Below are positions 8,015-16,334 of a stretch of 43,135 nucleotides of DNA, one piece after another (the first letter of the stretch is position 1; the number at the start of each line of letters is the position of its first letter). The notes below the pieces were generated by a model that was not told the origin of the DNA, did not search any database, and saw only the letters and a program-made list of their open reading frames with translations. Source of the DNA: Streptomyces alanosinicus (GTDB lineage Bacteria; Actinomycetota; Actinomycetes; Streptomycetales; Streptomycetaceae); the NCBI RefSeq assembly GCF_014650595.1, contig NZ_BMVG01000054.1, positions 1 to 43,135 on the forward strand. Reading direction: 5' to 3'. A program made the position numbers and the translations under genes.

Positions 8015-8937
8015 GACGCCGCCTCCCTCGAGGTCTCCGCGGCAGCGCGCTCACGGGCGGTGGGCAGGGTGCGCGGCTCCGGCTCCAGACGGGCCATGCG
8101 CCGCAGCCACAGCAACGACGCGACGAACAGCGCACCCAGGACGATCAGGCCCACCTGCCCCAGCGGGGTGGCGAACGGAGCCGAATACGAGGGGCTGGCC
8201 AGGATCACCGTCACCACGGCCAGCGCGAACAGCGACACCCGTCGCGCCTCGCTGCGGGCCTTGCGCCGCTCCGCCTCGATGTCGTGCAGATCGGAAGCCT
8301 GCCGGCTGACCAGGGCCGCCTGCGCGGACAAAGCGGCGGCAAGGCCCGGGCCGCGGCTTGTGGTGTGGTCTCGGAACAGGCGCACGAGGTCGTCCCCGAT
8401 CCGGCTGCCGAGATCGTCCCCGAGCATCAGATATGCCCACCGCGCGGGCATTCCCGAGGACAGACGCGAGGCCAGCATCCCGGTCTCATACCGCAGCGCC
8501 GCAGGCACCGTGTCCAATGTCTTGAGGATCTCCTCCAGGGGCTTGCCGCCCGCGCGGACACTGGCCAGCTGATGCAGCCACTCCGCGATCGCCTCCAGCC
8601 GTGCCACCTCGGCCTGCTCCGAACCGCCTGGATACAGCACGAACGGCAGCCCGGCCAGCGCCAGCGCGGCGAGCAGCCCGTGCACCGGCCAGCCGGTCAC
8701 AGCCCACACCAGCACCCCGAGCACCCCGGAACCGGCCACAATGAACCGGTAATTGGTACGCCAGCCCTCCGGTAGCTCGGCCACCGCCCGCCGGCCCCGG
8801 GCCGCCAGCCGCGACAGCGGGTTCGACGCGGAGGAAGCCGGCTGCCAGCCGCGCAACACGGCGACCACCGCGACCAGGCACAGCGCGACCAGCGCACCGC
8901 ACAGCGCGCCGAGCCCCGACAGATATGAGGAACTCAT
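8011..8937 (-). CDS. tadB: TadB-like inner-membrane platform protein (type II secretion F family)
   Basis: 308 residues; the start ATG overlaps the TadA stop (ATGA) and the stop overlaps the TadC start. N-terminal helix (LGALCGALVALCLVAVVAVL), a second hydrophobic pair around residues 65-100, a soluble T2SSF domain (EWLHQLASVRAGGKPLEEIL), then C-terminal membrane helices (VSLFALAVVTVILASPSYSA and VGLIVLGALFVASLLWL). This gene order, TadA-TadB-TadC, is the conserved core of Tad loci. The predicted role is an integral membrane partner of the TadA ATPase. Confidence 0.88.
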   Translation of the reverse strand: MSSSYLSGLGALCGALVALCLVAVVAVLRGWQPASSASNPLSRLAARGRRAVAELPEGWRTNYRFIVAGSGVLGVLVWAVTGWPVHGLLAALALAGLPFVLYPGGSEQAEVARLEAIAEWLHQLASVRAGGKPLEEILKTLDTVPAALRYETGMLASRLSSGMPARWAYLMLGDDLGSRIGDDLVRLFRDHTTSRGPGLAAALSAQAALVSRQASDLHDIEAERRKARSEARRVSLFALAVVTVILASPSYSAPFATPLGQVGLIVLGALFVASLLWLRRMARLEPEPRTLPTARERAAAETSREAAS

Positions 8938-10562
8938 CAGGCAGCCGCCCCCTTGCGGCTCACCAGATCAAGCACTGGCCAGTCGCCACGGCCCTTGAAC
9001 TGGGCCAGCCAGCGCCGGTCGAAGCCGTACCGCTCCAGCTGGCGCATGCGCCGCTCGCTCACCGGTGTACCCGTAGGCACCGCACGCTCCTCCAGCACAG
9101 GGCCGTCCACGCTCTCGTGCGGGCCGAAGATCTTGGCCAGGGCGACACCGCCGCCGTCCCCGCGGCCCGCGCTCTCCCATACATGGGTCACGTGCCGGTG
9201 GACCCGGCCGCCCAGGTGTGTCTCGTCGACCTTGTCGACGTACACGATCAGGTCGACCGCCGCGGCGATCAACCGGGTGGCTGCATCACCGGACAGACCC
9301 GCGCGGGCCAGCGGCACGATCAGCCGCTCGATGACCGTTTCCGGGACCTTGGAGTGGACGGTGCACATGCCGCCGACGCCCGCGCCGACCATCGCCTCGA
9401 GCATTGCCACGGCCTCCTCGCCGCGGACCTCGCCCACCATGACCCGTGTCGCCTTGTACCGCAGCGAGATACGCACCAGGTCGCTGAGCGTGATCTCACC
9501 GATCGCCCGGCCGGAAGGATCCCGCTCGCCGTTGCCCTCACGGGCCTGGAACGCCAGTACGTGCGCCGGCGTGTCCGGGCCGTCCAGGTTCAGCTCCCGG
9601 TCGCTCTCCAACGTCGCCACCCGCTCGTGAGCCGGAATCTCCCGCCCCAGCGCGCGCATCAACGTCGTCTTGCCGGTCGCCATGTTCCCGGCGATCAGGA
9701 TCGTCAGCCCCGCCTTCACCGCGCAGGACAGGAACGAGGCCAGCACCGAGTCGACCATGCCCCGCTGATGCAGATCCCTGAGCGTGGCCTGCTCCAGGGT
9801 GTGCCGGCGGATCGCGATCGTCACCCGCTGCGTCAAAACGGTTGCCGCCACACGCGACCCGTCCGGCAGCTCGAAGTCGACCGCACCCGTGGTGTACGAC
9901 AGCAGCCGCTCGCCGTGCCCGCTGCCCGAAGCCATCTGGTTGACCCACTCAATGGCCTGCCGACGGCCGGAGAACGGCGAGCGCACCCACTCCTGCGGCC
10001 GGCCGTGGGAGTCGATGCACATCCACTCCCCGTCGATCAGAACGTCCTCGACCTCGGGCCGGTCCAGCACCTGCTGCATCTCGCCGGCCAGGTGGATCAG
10101 GTTGAACACCTCGGTGCGCACCCGATCCAACTCCGCCTCCGACAGCGGAGGGTGGGACAGCACCCACCGGGTCGCCCACTCGGCGACCCGGTTACGCACG
10201 CACGAGCGCGTCACCTCGGCCAGGTGCCGTTCCTCCAGCTCCTGGCCGCCGCGCCGGCGTTCCTTCTTGACCATGTCGACGTCGTCAGCGACGAGCTGAC
10301 GCAGCTTGATGATCTCCTCCCACGGCGCTGGCACCGCCCCGGGCAGCTCGGCCACTCCAGAGGTGCTCGCCGGTCCTGCCGCATCCACTGCGGCCGTCGG
10401 CGCGGGAACCGTTGGAGGCACCGGTCCGGCGCTCGCGGAAACGTCAACTGCAGGCGGTTGCACGGTCGGCGGCTGGGCGCTGCGGTTGGCGGCGTGCTGG
10501 GTCAGCAGGCCGCCCAGCATCGTGTGGCCGTTCACCTGCCCGTTTCCGTTGGCGTCAGCCAT
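8937..10562 (-). CDS. tadA: TadA/CpaF secretion ATPase
   Basis: 541 residues. The first 75 residues are Pro/Ala-rich and low complexity, followed by the N-terminal CpaF domain and the motor domain. The Walker A motif is GNMATGKTT at about 292-300. Downstream are a conserved acidic and arginine stretch (MVGEVRGEEAVAMLEAM) and the histidine-box-like GMCTVHSKVPE. These are hallmarks of the VirB11/TadA hexameric ATPases that power Tad pilus assembly from the cytoplasmic face. The start overlaps the CpaE-like gene by 8 nt, suggesting translational coupling. Confidence 0.92.
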   Translation of the reverse strand: MADANGNGQVNGHTMLGGLLTQHAANRSAQPPTVQPPAVDVSASAGPVPPTVPAPTAAVDAAGPASTSGVAELPGAVPAPWEEIIKLRQLVADDVDMVKKERRRGGQELEERHLAEVTRSCVRNRVAEWATRWVLSHPPLSEAELDRVRTEVFNLIHLAGEMQQVLDRPEVEDVLIDGEWMCIDSHGRPQEWVRSPFSGRRQAIEWVNQMASGSGHGERLLSYTTGAVDFELPDGSRVAATVLTQRVTIAIRRHTLEQATLRDLHQRGMVDSVLASFLSCAVKAGLTILIAGNMATGKTTLMRALGREIPAHERVATLESDRELNLDGPDTPAHVLAFQAREGNGERDPSGRAIGEITLSDLVRISLRYKATRVMVGEVRGEEAVAMLEAMVGAGVGGMCTVHSKVPETVIERLIVPLARAGLSGDAATRLIAAAVDLIVYVDKVDETHLGGRVHRHVTHVWESAGRGDGGGVALAKIFGPHESVDGPVLEERAVPTGTPVSERRMRQLERYGFDRRWLAQFKGRGDWPVLDLVSRKGAAA

Positions 10563-11445
10563 GGCGGACCCCCTGCTGAATCTGCTGCATGATCCGTGCG
10601 ACCGCCGGGGAAGAGGCGTGCACCTGCATCTGCCGGTGCAGCTGGCGCCGGTCCGCGTGCTGACGCAGCGGGCCCATCACGTCCCGGGCGGCACGCATCA
10701 GTCGCGACCTCGACACCCCGCGCGGCATCCGGCCCCCGCCCTGCAGATAGGCGGCAGCGGCCTCGTCCCACGGCAACTGGCCCAGCACCGGGACCTCCAG
10801 CCCCCGCGACACGTCCGCAGCGCTGTACTCGTCACCCAGCAGCAGCAGTCCCAGCGCCTGTGATCCCGACGCGTGCGCCTCCAGCTCGGCCTGCAATGCC
10901 CTCACCATCGGGTAGGCCAGGTTCTGCGCCTCCTCGGTGGTACGGACCACCAGCAGCACCACGTCGGCCTGGTGCAGCACTGCAGCGGGCGTCAGCACCG
11001 GGTGCAGGCGACCGCCGTCGAGGACCATCCGGCCGCCGTCCACGATCACATCCCACTTCAACTGCTGATCGGTCAGCTGCAGAACGTTCACCAGCGTCGG
11101 CCACACCGTCGTCAGCGACGCGGCCTGGCGAGGGTCGGTCAGCCCCGGCAGCGCAACGCGGAACTCGCTGTCGTCCATCGGCCACAGGTGGTGCGACACC
11201 TGCGGGGTGAGGTCCTGATCGGGGCTGGTGCGCTGCAGCTCGGCCTGCGGGAGCTTGTGCAGCCCGATGTGCCCCGTCAGCGGCTCCTGACCCCGCCGGA
11301 TGTCCTTCAGGAGCCGGTGCCTCAGACTCCCCCCGGCCATGTCCAGCTCAGCCAGGAGCACGGGCCGGGTGCTCTGCAACGCCATCGCGCACGCAGACGT
11401 CGTGACCCCGTCCGACTTCGCGGACACCAACGCAATCACAGCCAT
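10555..11445 (-). CDS. CpaE/TadZ-like ParA-superfamily protein
   Basis: 296 residues with the ParA/MinD fold pattern: an N-terminal beta strand and loop (IALVSAKSDGVTTSACAMAL), then LLAELDMAGGSL and VIVDGGRMVLDGG. The P-loop is degenerate: the usual GKT lysine is replaced in DGVTT, so ATP hydrolysis may be weak or absent, as described for other TadZ/CpaE proteins. Family knowledge: CpaE/TadZ places the Tad machine at the right cell site. It lies between the CpaB-like SAF protein and TadA, as expected for a Tad locus. GGGGGGA about 7 nt upstream supports the ATG at 11445. Confidence 0.82.
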   Translation of the reverse strand: MAVIALVSAKSDGVTTSACAMALQSTRPVLLAELDMAGGSLRHRLLKDIRRGQEPLTGHIGLHKLPQAELQRTSPDQDLTPQVSHHLWPMDDSEFRVALPGLTDPRQAASLTTVWPTLVNVLQLTDQQLKWDVIVDGGRMVLDGGRLHPVLTPAAVLHQADVVLLVVRTTEEAQNLAYPMVRALQAELEAHASGSQALGLLLLGDEYSAADVSRGLEVPVLGQLPWDEAAAAYLQGGGRMPRGVSRSRLMRAARDVMGPLRQHADRRQLHRQMQVHASSPAVARIMQQIQQGVRHG

Positions 11446-11447
11446 GC

Positions 11448-12146
11448 TCAGTTCCCCCCGCGCGGCTCACGGACCAGCGCCACCTGGTTGGCGGCCGCCA
11501 GCGTCGCCAACCGCGGGCCGTCCGCCGGGTCGACAGCGACGTTCACGACCATCGACCCAGAGGCATCCGGCGCGGACAGCGACTTCACCGTCACCTCGAC
11601 GACCTGGTTGTCCGAACTCTGGGTGCCCTTCGACGAGGACGTGCTGCTTCCCGCACCCTGCGCGGGCAGCAGGACCGCAGCGGCCTTGTCACCGGGACGC
11701 AGTTCCCCGCGCGGCGCGAAGCCCCGCTTGACCTCGATGCCCACGATCTCCTTGGTGTCGCCGAGGCCCCCGCCGCCCGTCAGCTGCGAGCGGGTGAGAA
11801 GTCCGCCGCTGCGCAGGTCCACGGCCGCGATCTGCCCCACCACGGAGTTGCGATCGGCGGCCGGCACGGGCGACAGGCCAGGGTCCTCGGCGAAAGAGAC
11901 CGTGACCAGGTCCTGGTCAGTGATCTTCTGCCCGGCTTGCACATCGTGGGCGATCCCCAGCACGCTGACACGGTCACCGGCCCGCGCCACCAGCACGGCC
12001 CCGGCCAGGGATCCGAGGAGCGCGGCGAGCACGAGCACCGCGGCCAGCGACCACTTGCGCTTGGAACGGGCCTTGGTGCCGGTGCTCGGGGCCAGTTCAG
12101 GCTGCCGGGGTGAAGCCACATTCGGCGCGAACGATGTCGTGTCCAT
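11448..12146 (-). CDS. CpaB/RcpC-like protein with SAF domain
   Basis: 232 residues: a cytoplasmic N-terminus, one membrane helix (KWSLAAVLVLAALLGSLAGA), then an outside region with a SAF domain (GIAHDVQAGQKITDQDLVTV, a typical SAF/CpaB start) and a long C-terminal part. In Gram-negative Tad systems CpaB/RcpC supports the secretin and binds glycan. In actinobacteria no secretin exists, so it may contact the cell wall. The stop lies 2 nt before the CpaE start. The gene fits the order CpaB-CpaE-TadA. Family assignment is good; the substrate is unknown. Confidence 0.8.
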   Translation of the reverse strand: MDTTSFAPNVASPRQPELAPSTGTKARSKRKWSLAAVLVLAALLGSLAGAVLVARAGDRVSVLGIAHDVQAGQKITDQDLVTVSFAEDPGLSPVPAADRNSVVGQIAAVDLRSGGLLTRSQLTGGGGLGDTKEIVGIEVKRGFAPRGELRPGDKAAAVLLPAQGAGSSTSSSKGTQSSDNQVVEVTVKSLSAPDASGSMVVNVAVDPADGPRLATLAAANQVALVREPRGGN

Positions 12147-12185
12147 AATCCTTGTGGTTCCTTGCGGGGGATAGGCAGAGACGGG

Positions 12186-13073
12186 CTAGGAGTTAACGGC
12201 CTGGGACTCGACGATGGTCAGCTGGACACCGGACTGGCGGACCGCGGTGAGCGTCCCGTTCTCCCCGCCCCCGTTCACCTGCCAGTCGACGGTCCACGTC
12301 GACGTCGCCGTGACCGGGTACGTGCCGCCCTGCTGCTGGTCGGATGGCTGCGCGTAGACGTGGCCGCAGTCCGGCGAAGCCTTCAGCCCGAACGACTTCT
12401 TGTAGACCGTGCCCGGAGTCGTGCACGTGACGGACGTACCGTCGCCCATGTCCCATACGACCCTCGACACAGTGGCCGTCGCCGTTACCGTGACCCCGCC
12501 AGCCGACGCGCTCGCACTGTTCGGACCCCAGGTGGTCTTCGCGGTGTCGGCGGCCATCCACACCGGCATCCCCACCAAGCCCTTGCCGCCAGGCTTCGGG
12601 TTGATGTCGATGCGCGGACCTGCCAGCAGCATTTTGTCCACGGCCTGCTGGGCGACGACCCGCGGGTCGACTGCCACGGTCGGAGCGGTGGCTGCCCAGA
12701 ACGTCTGGAACGGCAGCTGACCAACGCCGAGCGCATTCGAGCCTGCGAGGCCAGTCGGGCAGATCCGCGTGTACACAGCCCCGTCACCAGGCTTGTGCCC
12801 CTGCCACAGGTCGCTGCCGGGCGGTGGTTGTGGCGACATCTTCTGTACGACACACGGCGAGGGAACTGTCGGCGCGCCGGACTTCTTTCCGGACCGACCA
12901 CGGTGCTCGAACGATCCCGGTTGCTGGGTGCTGTCGTTGGCACACACAGACACCCACGTGTCGGAATTCTGACCACATACACCGCCACCACCGGACGGCG
13001 CGGCGATCGCAGGTAGAACCCCAGAAGCAACCAGCACAGAAGCAGAGACGATCACGAAAGCAGCCCTCGTCAG
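12186..13073 (-). CDS. Secreted protein with PKD-like segment, probable CTG start
   Basis: About 295 residues. The likely N-terminus is an export signal (LRLTRAAFVIVSASVLVASG then VLPAIAAP). No ATG, GTG or TTG fits before the signal: the codon overlapping the previous stop is CTG (CTGA at 13073-13070), and the next candidate, GTG at 13055, would remove the basic residues. A CTG start coupled to the upstream stop is therefore inferred. Cysteine-rich segments (GGGGVCGQNSDTWVSVCAND) follow. A C-terminal region contains WDMGDGTSVTC, resembling the WDFGDG core of PKD domains, and threonine/valine-rich strands. It sits next to a lipoprotein gene and the Tad genes, so a surface role with the pilus or transfer apparatus is plausible. 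No precise function is recognised. Confidence 0.65.
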   Translation of the reverse strand: MTRAAFVIVSASVLVASGVLPAIAAPSGGGGVCGQNSDTWVSVCANDSTQQPGSFEHRGRSGKKSGAPTVPSPCVVQKMSPQPPPGSDLWQGHKPGDGAVYTRICPTGLAGSNALGVGQLPFQTFWAATAPTVAVDPRVVAQQAVDKMLLAGPRIDINPKPGGKGLVGMPVWMAADTAKTTWGPNSASASAGGVTVTATATVSRVVWDMGDGTSVTCTTPGTVYKKSFGLKASPDCGHVYAQPSDQQQGGTYPVTATSTWTVDWQVNGGGENGTLTAVRQSGVQLTIVESQAVNS

Positions 13074-13684
13074 GCGGACTGGCAGGTCCTCTGCTGCGGT
13101 GTTGCGCTGAGGATCTTCCACTGCTTCCCCCACTTCTCGGCCTTGGCCACGGTCACGTAGTGATTGATGCGTCCCTGTGGCGTAGGCACCTCTTTGCCGG
13201 TCTTGCGGTACAGCCGCTTCCATGGAGAGATGTCGAGACAGTCCGAGAGCGTTGCCCTGGATGGCTTGGACTGCAGATCCAGAACGGACACACGGGCGTT
13301 GCTCCGCGGAGCACCGGACGCGATGACGCCGTTCTTCTTCATCGTCATCAGGTCGCTCTCGACCCGAGCGAGGGCATCACCCACCGCGTACTTCTTCAGG
13401 TCGGTCCCCTCGATGGCGCCCGCCTTGTACGCCTTTGCCTGTTCTTCCCAGTAGTGGCTGTAAGCATCCAAAACAGCCTGCTTCTCGGCCGTTTCGGGGT
13501 CCGCCGAGGAGGCCGTAGGGACGGGCGTCGAGGTGGATGGCGTGGACGCATCCCCCTTGCCCTCACCGTCCGAAGAGGAGCTGCACGCAGACAGGGCAAG
13601 AGCTGCACACCCGGCGAGCATCAAACCAATGAATCGATTTCGGGTGCGAAGTGCTCCCGGTTCCTGTCGAGCTGTTCGCGTCAA
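13070..13684 (-). CDS. Putative lipoprotein
   Basis: 204 residues from a TTG at 13684 preceded by GGGGAG at a 6-nt spacing; the frame stays open further upstream but without a ribosome binding site or sensible protein. The signal RFIGLMLAGCAALALSAC ends in a lipobox (LSAC) followed by a Ser-rich linker, so it should be anchored outside the membrane. The mature domain (AVLDAYSHYWEEQAKAY to QWKILSATPQQRTC) looks like a small alpha+beta domain, possibly NTF2-like, with two cysteines. The stop overlaps the CTG start of the next gene. Its role in pilus or transfer function is inferred only from position. Confidence 0.7.
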   Translation of the reverse strand: MTRTARQEPGALRTRNRFIGLMLAGCAALALSACSSSSDGEGKGDASTPSTSTPVPTASSADPETAEKQAVLDAYSHYWEEQAKAYKAGAIEGTDLKKYAVGDALARVESDLMTMKKNGVIASGAPRSNARVSVLDLQSKPSRATLSDCLDISPWKRLYRKTGKEVPTPQGRINHYVTVAKAEKWGKQWKILSATPQQRTCQSA

Positions 13685-13910
13685 TTGAGGCTCCCCGTAC
13701 GTCGTTGCCGCCGTGGCGGCTACCTGCGGTTCGGTGCGATGGGTGGTCGGGTGGTAACCGGTTCCGGAAGGTGCCGTGCACATGCACACGTTAAGCACTT
13801 TGGCCTCACCGGCCCAGTCCGATATCCCAGTTCACGGGATCGTGACGTCGCAAATCCCGCATCACCGGATGCAACACTCGATATGCATGCGGACGCTCCC
13901 GTTCCCCGGG

Positions 13911-14942
13911 CTAGTTCCCCACGTCGCCCGCGTAGGTGGCGCGGTGCCCGTCGCTGTTGCCGATCTCGATGCTGACCGGGCCGGGTACGGCTTTAGGTGG
14001 CAGGGTGAAGTGGGCGGTGACGGTCGCCGTGCGCTGCGGTGCGATGAACGCGCCGCCGAGCCCGGTGTATTCCTTGACCGTGTCGGCCTCGGTGAGGCTC
14101 GTGCCGTAGTAGACGTGGACGTTCGCTTCCAGCGGTGTCTGGGAGAGTGGGCTGACTTCTTTGTCCGGGTTGAAGAAGGTCAGGTCGATCTCGCAGGTGC
14201 GCTGGCCGGAGGTGTCGGTGCCGGTCACCTTCACGGGGGAGACGCGTAGGTAGGTGGTCTCGTCGCCGGCGTGCCAGTCGCCGAAAGCGAGTGTCTTCTT
14301 GTCTGCGCTGGCAGGGTGGATAGCTGCGGCGACCGGTGGGGCTGCATGGGCACCGGGGACGGTGTCTTCGAGGTAGCGGGTGTTTTGACCGTCGGCGTAG
14401 GTGAGGGTGAGTGGTTGGCCCTTGGCGGCCTGAGGGACGGCGTAGCCGAGGCGCGTGGTGTAGGTGGCGCCGGGTGAGACGCGGATCGGGTCGGGGTCGT
14501 TGGTGAGGGTGTCGAGCGGCAGCCCGTCGATGCCGGTGTCGGTGTAGGTGCTGGCGGTGCGTCCGGCAGGGCCGTAGCGAGCGATCTGGACCAGGTCGGT
14601 GGGCACCTGCTGGATCTGGTCGCTGGTGTTGGTAAAGGTGAACGTGGTCGCGAGGGCGAGCCAGCCGGGGGGCAGGCCTTTCGCCTTCGACGTGGCCTGG
14701 ACGGTCTTCAACGAGCCAGTAGCAATTGCCCAGGTCTCGTCGTCATCGTGCGGGAGCTTTGCCCCGAGCTGGATCATCCCCGTCGGCAACTCGTTCGCCT
14801 GCGCAGGCTTCGCGCTGGCAGTGGGCCGGGCAGCACGGGAGGGCTTGTCCGAGCCCGCGTTCTCCTTGGAATGGCCGCAGCCGGTGAGGAGGACTGCTGC
14901 CGCCAGGACAAGCGCAGCAGCAGTGCGCTGATGGGAAAGCAT
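13911..14942 (-). CDS. Putative lipoprotein of the Tad/transfer operon
   Basis: 343 residues. The ATG at 14942 has GGGGG 7 nt upstream; an in-frame TTG at 14948 overlapping the previous stop is an alternative. The signal LVLAAAVLLTGCGHSKENAG contains a lipobox LTGC, so it is lipid-anchored outside. After an Ala/Lys/Pro linker comes an all-beta-looking domain (TFTFTNTSDQIQQVPTDLVQ, typical of DUF4352/TEAL-like immunoglobulin-like lipoproteins), which appears twice (also ACEIDLTFFN-like segment, here written CEIDLTFFNPDKEVSPL). No enzyme motif is seen. About 230 nt separate it from the next lipoprotein gene. Confidence 0.72.
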   Translation of the reverse strand: MLSHQRTAAALVLAAAVLLTGCGHSKENAGSDKPSRAARPTASAKPAQANELPTGMIQLGAKLPHDDDETWAIATGSLKTVQATSKAKGLPPGWLALATTFTFTNTSDQIQQVPTDLVQIARYGPAGRTASTYTDTGIDGLPLDTLTNDPDPIRVSPGATYTTRLGYAVPQAAKGQPLTLTYADGQNTRYLEDTVPGAHAAPPVAAAIHPASADKKTLAFGDWHAGDETTYLRVSPVKVTGTDTSGQRTCEIDLTFFNPDKEVSPLSQTPLEANVHVYYGTSLTEADTVKEYTGLGGAFIAPQRTATVTAHFTLPPKAVPGPVSIEIGNSDGHRATYAGDVGN

Positions 14943-14944
14943 GC

Positions 14945-15379
14945 TCAACCCCCGTATGTCGTCGTGTGGTCACGAGAATCCTGACAGCCGGTGCGGAGGG
15001 GACCGGTGGGATCCGGATAGGCGAGGAGGTCGTCGAGCCGGCCGTGACCGCCGGTCTGGGCGTGCCAGCCCTCCAGAACGTGCTGGAGGACGAGGCGGAC
15101 GAGGTGGCGGTACTCGTCGGGGCGCTGTTCTCTGGTGCTGAGCCACCCGAGGTGACGGGTGTGGGCCTGCAGGGCGATGAGTTCGGTAATGAGCGGTGAG
15201 TCCAGCTGGGGGAGGCCGTCGAGTACGGCCGAGCACGCATGTGGTGCCGCATACGGCCTCTCCTGCGCGGGCGTGGTGCTGGCGGCGGGCCGGCGGCGTC
15301 TGCGTATGCCGAGCAGCATCGAGGAACCCTTCGTCGTGGGGGCAGCCGTGTGCGGAGCGGGGGAGACGGGGGCGGTCAT
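14945..15379 (-). CDS. Hypothetical protein
   Basis: 144 residues, starting with an ATGA overlap with the replication-relaxation gene and ending where the lipoprotein gene begins. The first 40 residues are low-complexity and basic (LLGIRRRRRP). The rest is a single helical domain (SPLITELIALQAHTRHLGWL and EYRHLVRLVLQHVLEGWHAQ). An internal ATG (MLLGIRRRRRP) is a possible shorter start. No family is recognised. Coupling on both sides says it belongs to the same operon as the VirD4-like and replication-relaxation genes. Confidence 0.65.
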   Translation of the reverse strand: MTAPVSPAPHTAAPTTKGSSMLLGIRRRRRPAASTTPAQERPYAAPHACSAVLDGLPQLDSPLITELIALQAHTRHLGWLSTREQRPDEYRHLVRLVLQHVLEGWHAQTGGHGRLDDLLAYPDPTGPLRTGCQDSRDHTTTYGG

Positions 15380-16329
15380 GCGGACACCGCCGGGGCCGGA
15401 AGGAGGACGGTGGTGGGGGTGTCCGGGCCGAGGAGGGGGGTGACGATGTCGGCGAACGGGCCGTGGCAGGTGAGGAGGTCCAGGCTGGTGACGCCCGCAC
15501 GGAGTTGGGCGGCGGCGCGCTGAAGGCGGGGGTCGGCGGCGGCGAGTGCGCGCAGGTCCAGGGCGCGGGTGGCGAGGGTGTGGGGCGGGGCGCCGGTGAG
15601 GACGAGCAGGAGCCGAGGGAAGGCGCGGTAGCGCTCGCGCCAGGCCTCCTGCACCAGAGCGCTGGCGGTTGTGCTGTGCCGGGCGCCGGGGGCGGGCTGG
15701 GGGATGTAGGTGGCGTAGCGGGCGTAGGCGTGGAGCTTGGCGGCCAGGCGGGCCACAGGCATCGTGGCGCGGTCGACCTCGACGAAGAAGTCGAGCAGCA
15801 TCCGCTCGCCGCCGGGGGTGGTATGGGTGTAGTGGAGGACGGCGTCAGGGGTGAGCCAGGCCTCGTCACCAGAGCGGGTGTTGCCGTCGCGGACGCGGTG
15901 GGCGACCTCCATGTCCCAGGACAGCGGCCCGCATCCGTCCCCGAGCCGGCGGGCGTGTGCGACGAAAGCCAGCGCGGTGTCGTTGACAGCGAGGGTGTGC
16001 TCCTGCACGGCGCTCGCGGCGGCCTGACTAGTCATCTGGTAGGGGCGCGTGGGGAGTTCACGGCCGGCTTCGACGGCGTCGGCGCCGAGCGGAGTGATGT
16101 ACCACAGCAGTTCGCCGGCGCGGCTGTGACGGCGACAGGTGGCGTGGGCGAGATCGTGGGTCTGGAGCTGCAGCAGCTGCTTGCGCACGTACCGACTGGT
16201 CGCAGCGGTGGGGCGCAGCAATCGGGTGAGTTGCTCGGCGGTCAGCAGCCGATGCTGGTAGAGGACGGGCAGCAGCTCCTGGGCGAGGCGAGACAGGCCG
16301 CTCGGCCGGGTCAGGGCGGGTGTGGACAT
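15376..16329 (-). CDS. Replication-relaxation family protein
   Basis: 317 residues. The ATG at 16329 is 5 nt downstream of the VirD4-like gene stop; a longer frame upstream runs inside that gene and is rejected. An N-terminal winged-helix region (LLPVLYQHRLLTAEQLTRLL, then SRYVRKQLLQLQTHDL) is followed by a core with LTPDAVLHY and MLLDFFVEVDRATM, the pattern of the replication-relaxation family found on Streptomyces and other actinobacterial mobile elements. The ExD-like core resembles restriction-endonuclease-like folds. Its proposed role in plasmid replication or transfer comes from family context. Confidence 0.8.
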   Translation of the reverse strand: MSTPALTRPSGLSRLAQELLPVLYQHRLLTAEQLTRLLRPTAATSRYVRKQLLQLQTHDLAHATCRRHSRAGELLWYITPLGADAVEAGRELPTRPYQMTSQAAASAVQEHTLAVNDTALAFVAHARRLGDGCGPLSWDMEVAHRVRDGNTRSGDEAWLTPDAVLHYTHTTPGGERMLLDFFVEVDRATMPVARLAAKLHAYARYATYIPQPAPGARHSTTASALVQEAWRERYRAFPRLLLVLTGAPPHTLATRALDLRALAAADPRLQRAAAQLRAGVTSLDLLTCHGPFADIVTPLLGPDTPTTVLLPAPAVSA

Positions 16330-16334
16330 ACGGT

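Noticed and set aside
6758..8572. 604-codon plus-strand frame opposite the Tad genes
   Set aside because: Composed of His/Arg/Gln-rich text typical of the antisense third frame; the opposite strand has clear pilus genes with overlapping stops and starts.
8925..10592. 555-codon plus-strand frame opposite TadA
   Set aside because: The minus strand has a full ATPase with Walker A; this frame is its mirror.
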